Below are positions 41,352 through 43,006 of a stretch of 43,006 nt of DNA, piece by piece. The notes below the pieces were generated by a model. The model searched no databases and was not told the DNA's origin. It worked only from the letters and a program-made list of their open reading frames with translations. The position numbers and the translations under genes were made by a program. How positions within the stretch are numbered: position 1 is the first letter of the stretch; each line of letters begins with the position of its first letter. Source of the DNA: Rhodoferax sp. (GTDB lineage: Bacteria > Pseudomonadota > Gammaproteobacteria > Burkholderiales > Burkholderiaceae_C); assembly GCF_030697375.1 (NCBI RefSeq), contig NZ_JAUYQD010000032.1:1-43006 (forward strand), written 5' to 3'.

Positions 41352-43006
41352 ATGAATCGAGAAATGCGCGGTGCCTATGGCATCGAATCGGGCGTGGCAA
41401 GCGTCGCCATGGGCCAAACCTTCGGCACGAAGAGCAATGTGCACCAATGGCTTGACCACATACTGCCCAAAGTAGCCAGGGGCTTCCTGCTCTTTTTATT
41501 TCTGGCATTTTTGACGGTACTCCACGCACAGCCTGCATCGCCCTTGCAACTGGTGCGCCAGCCTATGGGGTGGACTACCAACGATGCAACTTACTACGAT
41601 GACGCCAAAACTGCCTGTGCATCGGGGTTTAGCAAGCAAATCGCTGATAAAAATAGTAGCGGTACATGTTCTCCTGCGGGGCCGTGTGGCCCCGCTTGTT
41701 TCCAAGAATCACTTGCACCAGAGATTACACAACCTGGCGAAGCTGCGTGCATGGCAAAGACGACCTATCGGTGGAACGCAGGAACACCAGCTTGTCAAAC
41801 TTATGTTAGCAAAGGGGCTCTGGGTTTTGCATCCCTAAAGCCCAGAGGCTGTCCGGCACACAGCACTCCCTATATCGGCAGCACATGTTTATGCGATGCT
41901 GGCTACATTGCCCAGGGCGACCAGTGCGTCCTTGACAACCCCGAACCCGAAACCTGCCCAGCGCCTGACGGCGCCCAAACCGGCAAACCCATCATCCCCG
42001 CCACCGGCGAAAAGCGCTACACCGAGCCTGACTACGCCGGCACCGGGCCTCATTCTTTAAGCCTCACCCGCAGCTTTCGCAGCCGCTGGTCCACGGGCCT
42101 TGCCCCAGCCTTTGCCAGTACTACCGGCCTGGGCCAGGCGTGGTCGCACAACCATGCCGCCAATTTTTCGATTTCTGGCCCCACCTCGGCACGCATCGAA
42201 TACGGCAACGGCTCCACACAGGGCTTGTCGTGGGATGCTGCAACAGGCGCCTGGAACGCCAGCGCAGGCACCAGCTCCCTGGTGCCCACCACCACCCCTG
42301 TAGTCGGCCACCTGCTCACCCGCTCCGAAGACGACAGCCGCTGGCAGTTTGACGCAACCGGCAAAATACTCAGCGTCACCCAACGCAATGGCTGGGTCAC
42401 CCGCTACAGCTACAACAGCACAGGCCAACTCAGCACCGTCACCAACCACTTTGGCCGCAGCCTGCAGTTCACTTACAACGCGGCAGGCCAGCTCAGCACC
42501 GCAACCACCCCCGATGGCCAAACCATCCGCTACACCTTTGATAGCGCGTCACGCTTGAACAGCGTGGTCTACCCCGGCAACGTCTCCAAAACCTACCTCT
42601 ACGAGGACAGCCGCTGGCCCCAATCCGTCACCGGCATCATCGACGAGCGCGCCATGCGCCTGGCCACGGTCGCCTACGATGCGCTGGGCCGTGCTGTGGA
42701 GAGCGGCTACGCCGGCGGCGCGGACAACTACAAAGTCAGCTACCCGGCCAGCGCCGATGCGCCCACCACCGTCACCGACCCCTTGGGCACCACCCGCAAC
42801 TACAGCTACGGCAAGATACTGGGCAAACTGGTCGTCACCGGCGCCAACCTGCCCAGCGGGGTAGGCCAAGCCGACGCCTTCAGCCGCGTGCAAAACGCCA
42901 GCGGCCTGATCGAACTGGAGACCGACTTCCTAGGCGTGCAAACCCTGTACAACTGGGACCAACAGCGCCGCCTGCCCCTGTCCACAACCCAGGCCGCAGG
43001 CCGCCC
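41352..43006 (+). CDS. Rhs/YD-repeat protein with a Cys-rich N-terminal region, 3' partial
   Basis: The frame from ATG 41352 stays open to the window end (more than 550 residues). Layout: a 43-residue N-terminus, a hydrophobic segment (ARGFLLFLFLAFLTVLHAQP) likely serving as signal or anchor, a region with more than ten cysteines including an EGF-like stretch (STCLCDAGYIAQGDQC), a DUF6531-like entry (YAGTGPHSLSLTRSF) and then YD repeats (YSYNSTGQLSTVTN, YNAAGQLSTATTPDGQT, YDALGRAVESGY). Such proteins form shells around C-terminal toxins; the toxin end is beyond the window. GGGAG lies about 10 bases before the ATG. Confidence 0.85.
   Translation, partial: MNREMRGAYGIESGVASVAMGQTFGTKSNVHQWLDHILPKVARGFLLFLFLAFLTVLHAQPASPLQLVRQPMGWTTNDATYYDDAKTACASGFSKQIADKNSSGTCSPAGPCGPACFQESLAPEITQPGEAACMAKTTYRWNAGTPACQTYVSKGALGFASLKPRGCPAHSTPYIGSTCLCDAGYIAQGDQCVLDNPEPETCPAPDGAQTGKPIIPATGEKRYTEPDYAGTGPHSLSLTRSFRSRWSTGLAPAFASTTGLGQAWSHNHAANFSISGPTSARIEYGNGSTQGLSWDAATGAWNASAGTSSLVPTTTPVVGHLLTRSEDDSRWQFDATGKILSVTQRNGWVTRYSYNSTGQLSTVTNHFGRSLQFTYNAAGQLSTATTPDGQTIRYTFDSASRLNSVVYPGNVSKTYLYEDSRWPQSVTGIIDERAMRLATVAYDALGRAVESGYAGGADNYKVSYPASADAPTTVTDPLGTTRNYSYGKILGKLVVTGANLPSGVGQADAFSRVQNASGLIELETDFLGVQTLYNWDQQRRLPLSTTQAAGR
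41632..41660 (+). repeat. Dispersed short repeat, copy 7 (diverged, inside the Rhs-type gene)
   Basis: GCAAGCAAATCGCTGATAAA, then AATAGTAGC. It keeps the GCAAGCA core and the AATA(G)TAGC arm with a 4-5 base insertion. In-frame, coding for SKQIADKNSS. Weakest member of the family. Confidence 0.35.

Noticed and set aside
14001..41660. CRISPR-like array
   Set aside because: The short repeats are kilobases apart, vary in orientation and lie in genes; there are no regular spacers or cas genes.

Overview
The window looks like a chromosomal segment of a beta-proteobacterium of the Comamonadaceae type (order Burkholderiales, Rhodoferax-like). This rests on the high-GC coding, the gene types (hemE next to priA, a MocR/LysE/EamA group, a CopA-like copper oxidase cluster) and a GC-rich hairpin repeat at 20823-20903 of a type I associate with that family. 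The species assignment is inference. I see no rRNA, tRNA or CRISPR array, and no prophage.

Layout. 1-2172: two different IS630-family elements. The first is cut by the window edge and has its transposase in two frames across an A8G run. The second is complete, with 21-bp inverted repeats and TA flanks. A 3' remnant of a membrane-protein gene lies between them. 2219-9484: a Rep/UvrD-type helicase, a divergent AEC-family transporter, priA and hemE. priA is bracketed by two diverged copies of a ~267-bp structured repeat, each with two DnaA-box-like sites. 9682-13152: an accessory patch with a 145-bp duplicated piece of the CoA-binding-protein gene, a ParE-type toxin/antitoxin pair with a palindromic operator, gene remnants, a bidirectional terminator and a large lipoprotein. 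13153-18699: a CoA-binding protein coupled to a DsbD/ScsB-type reductase, an outer-membrane barrel protein, a DUF167 protein and a B12-binding radical SAM protein. 18833-30262: signalling and transport. It holds a PAS histidine kinase, an orphan solute-binding protein, a creatininase-family hydrolase, a MerR-led operon (MerR, small secreted protein, CapA) divergent from a short CDF-like metal transporter, an AmtB with a sigma-54 promoter, and a second solute-binding protein in an operon with a PAS-GGDEF-EAL protein.

30576-33999: a periplasmic copper cluster (TolC-like protein, Tat-exported multicopper oxidase, cupredoxin, CusF-like protein) preceded by a perfect FNR/Dnr-type palindrome. 34009-34677: a histidine phosphatase. 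34770-39580: a tightly packed, partly overlapping six-gene operon (LysE exporter, EamA transporter, PLP aminotransferase, non-archetypal Rid protein, GST, PhzF-family enzyme). It diverges from a MocR-type regulator (39703-41139) across a perfect 9-bp inverted repeat. This reads as a self-contained amino-compound metabolism and export system. 41352 to the end: the start of a large Rhs/YD-repeat protein with a cysteine-rich N-terminal region.

A short dispersed repeat (core TGCGCAAGCAGCTAT followed by an ATAGCA arm) occurs about seven times between 14 kb and 41.7 kb, five times inside reading frames.
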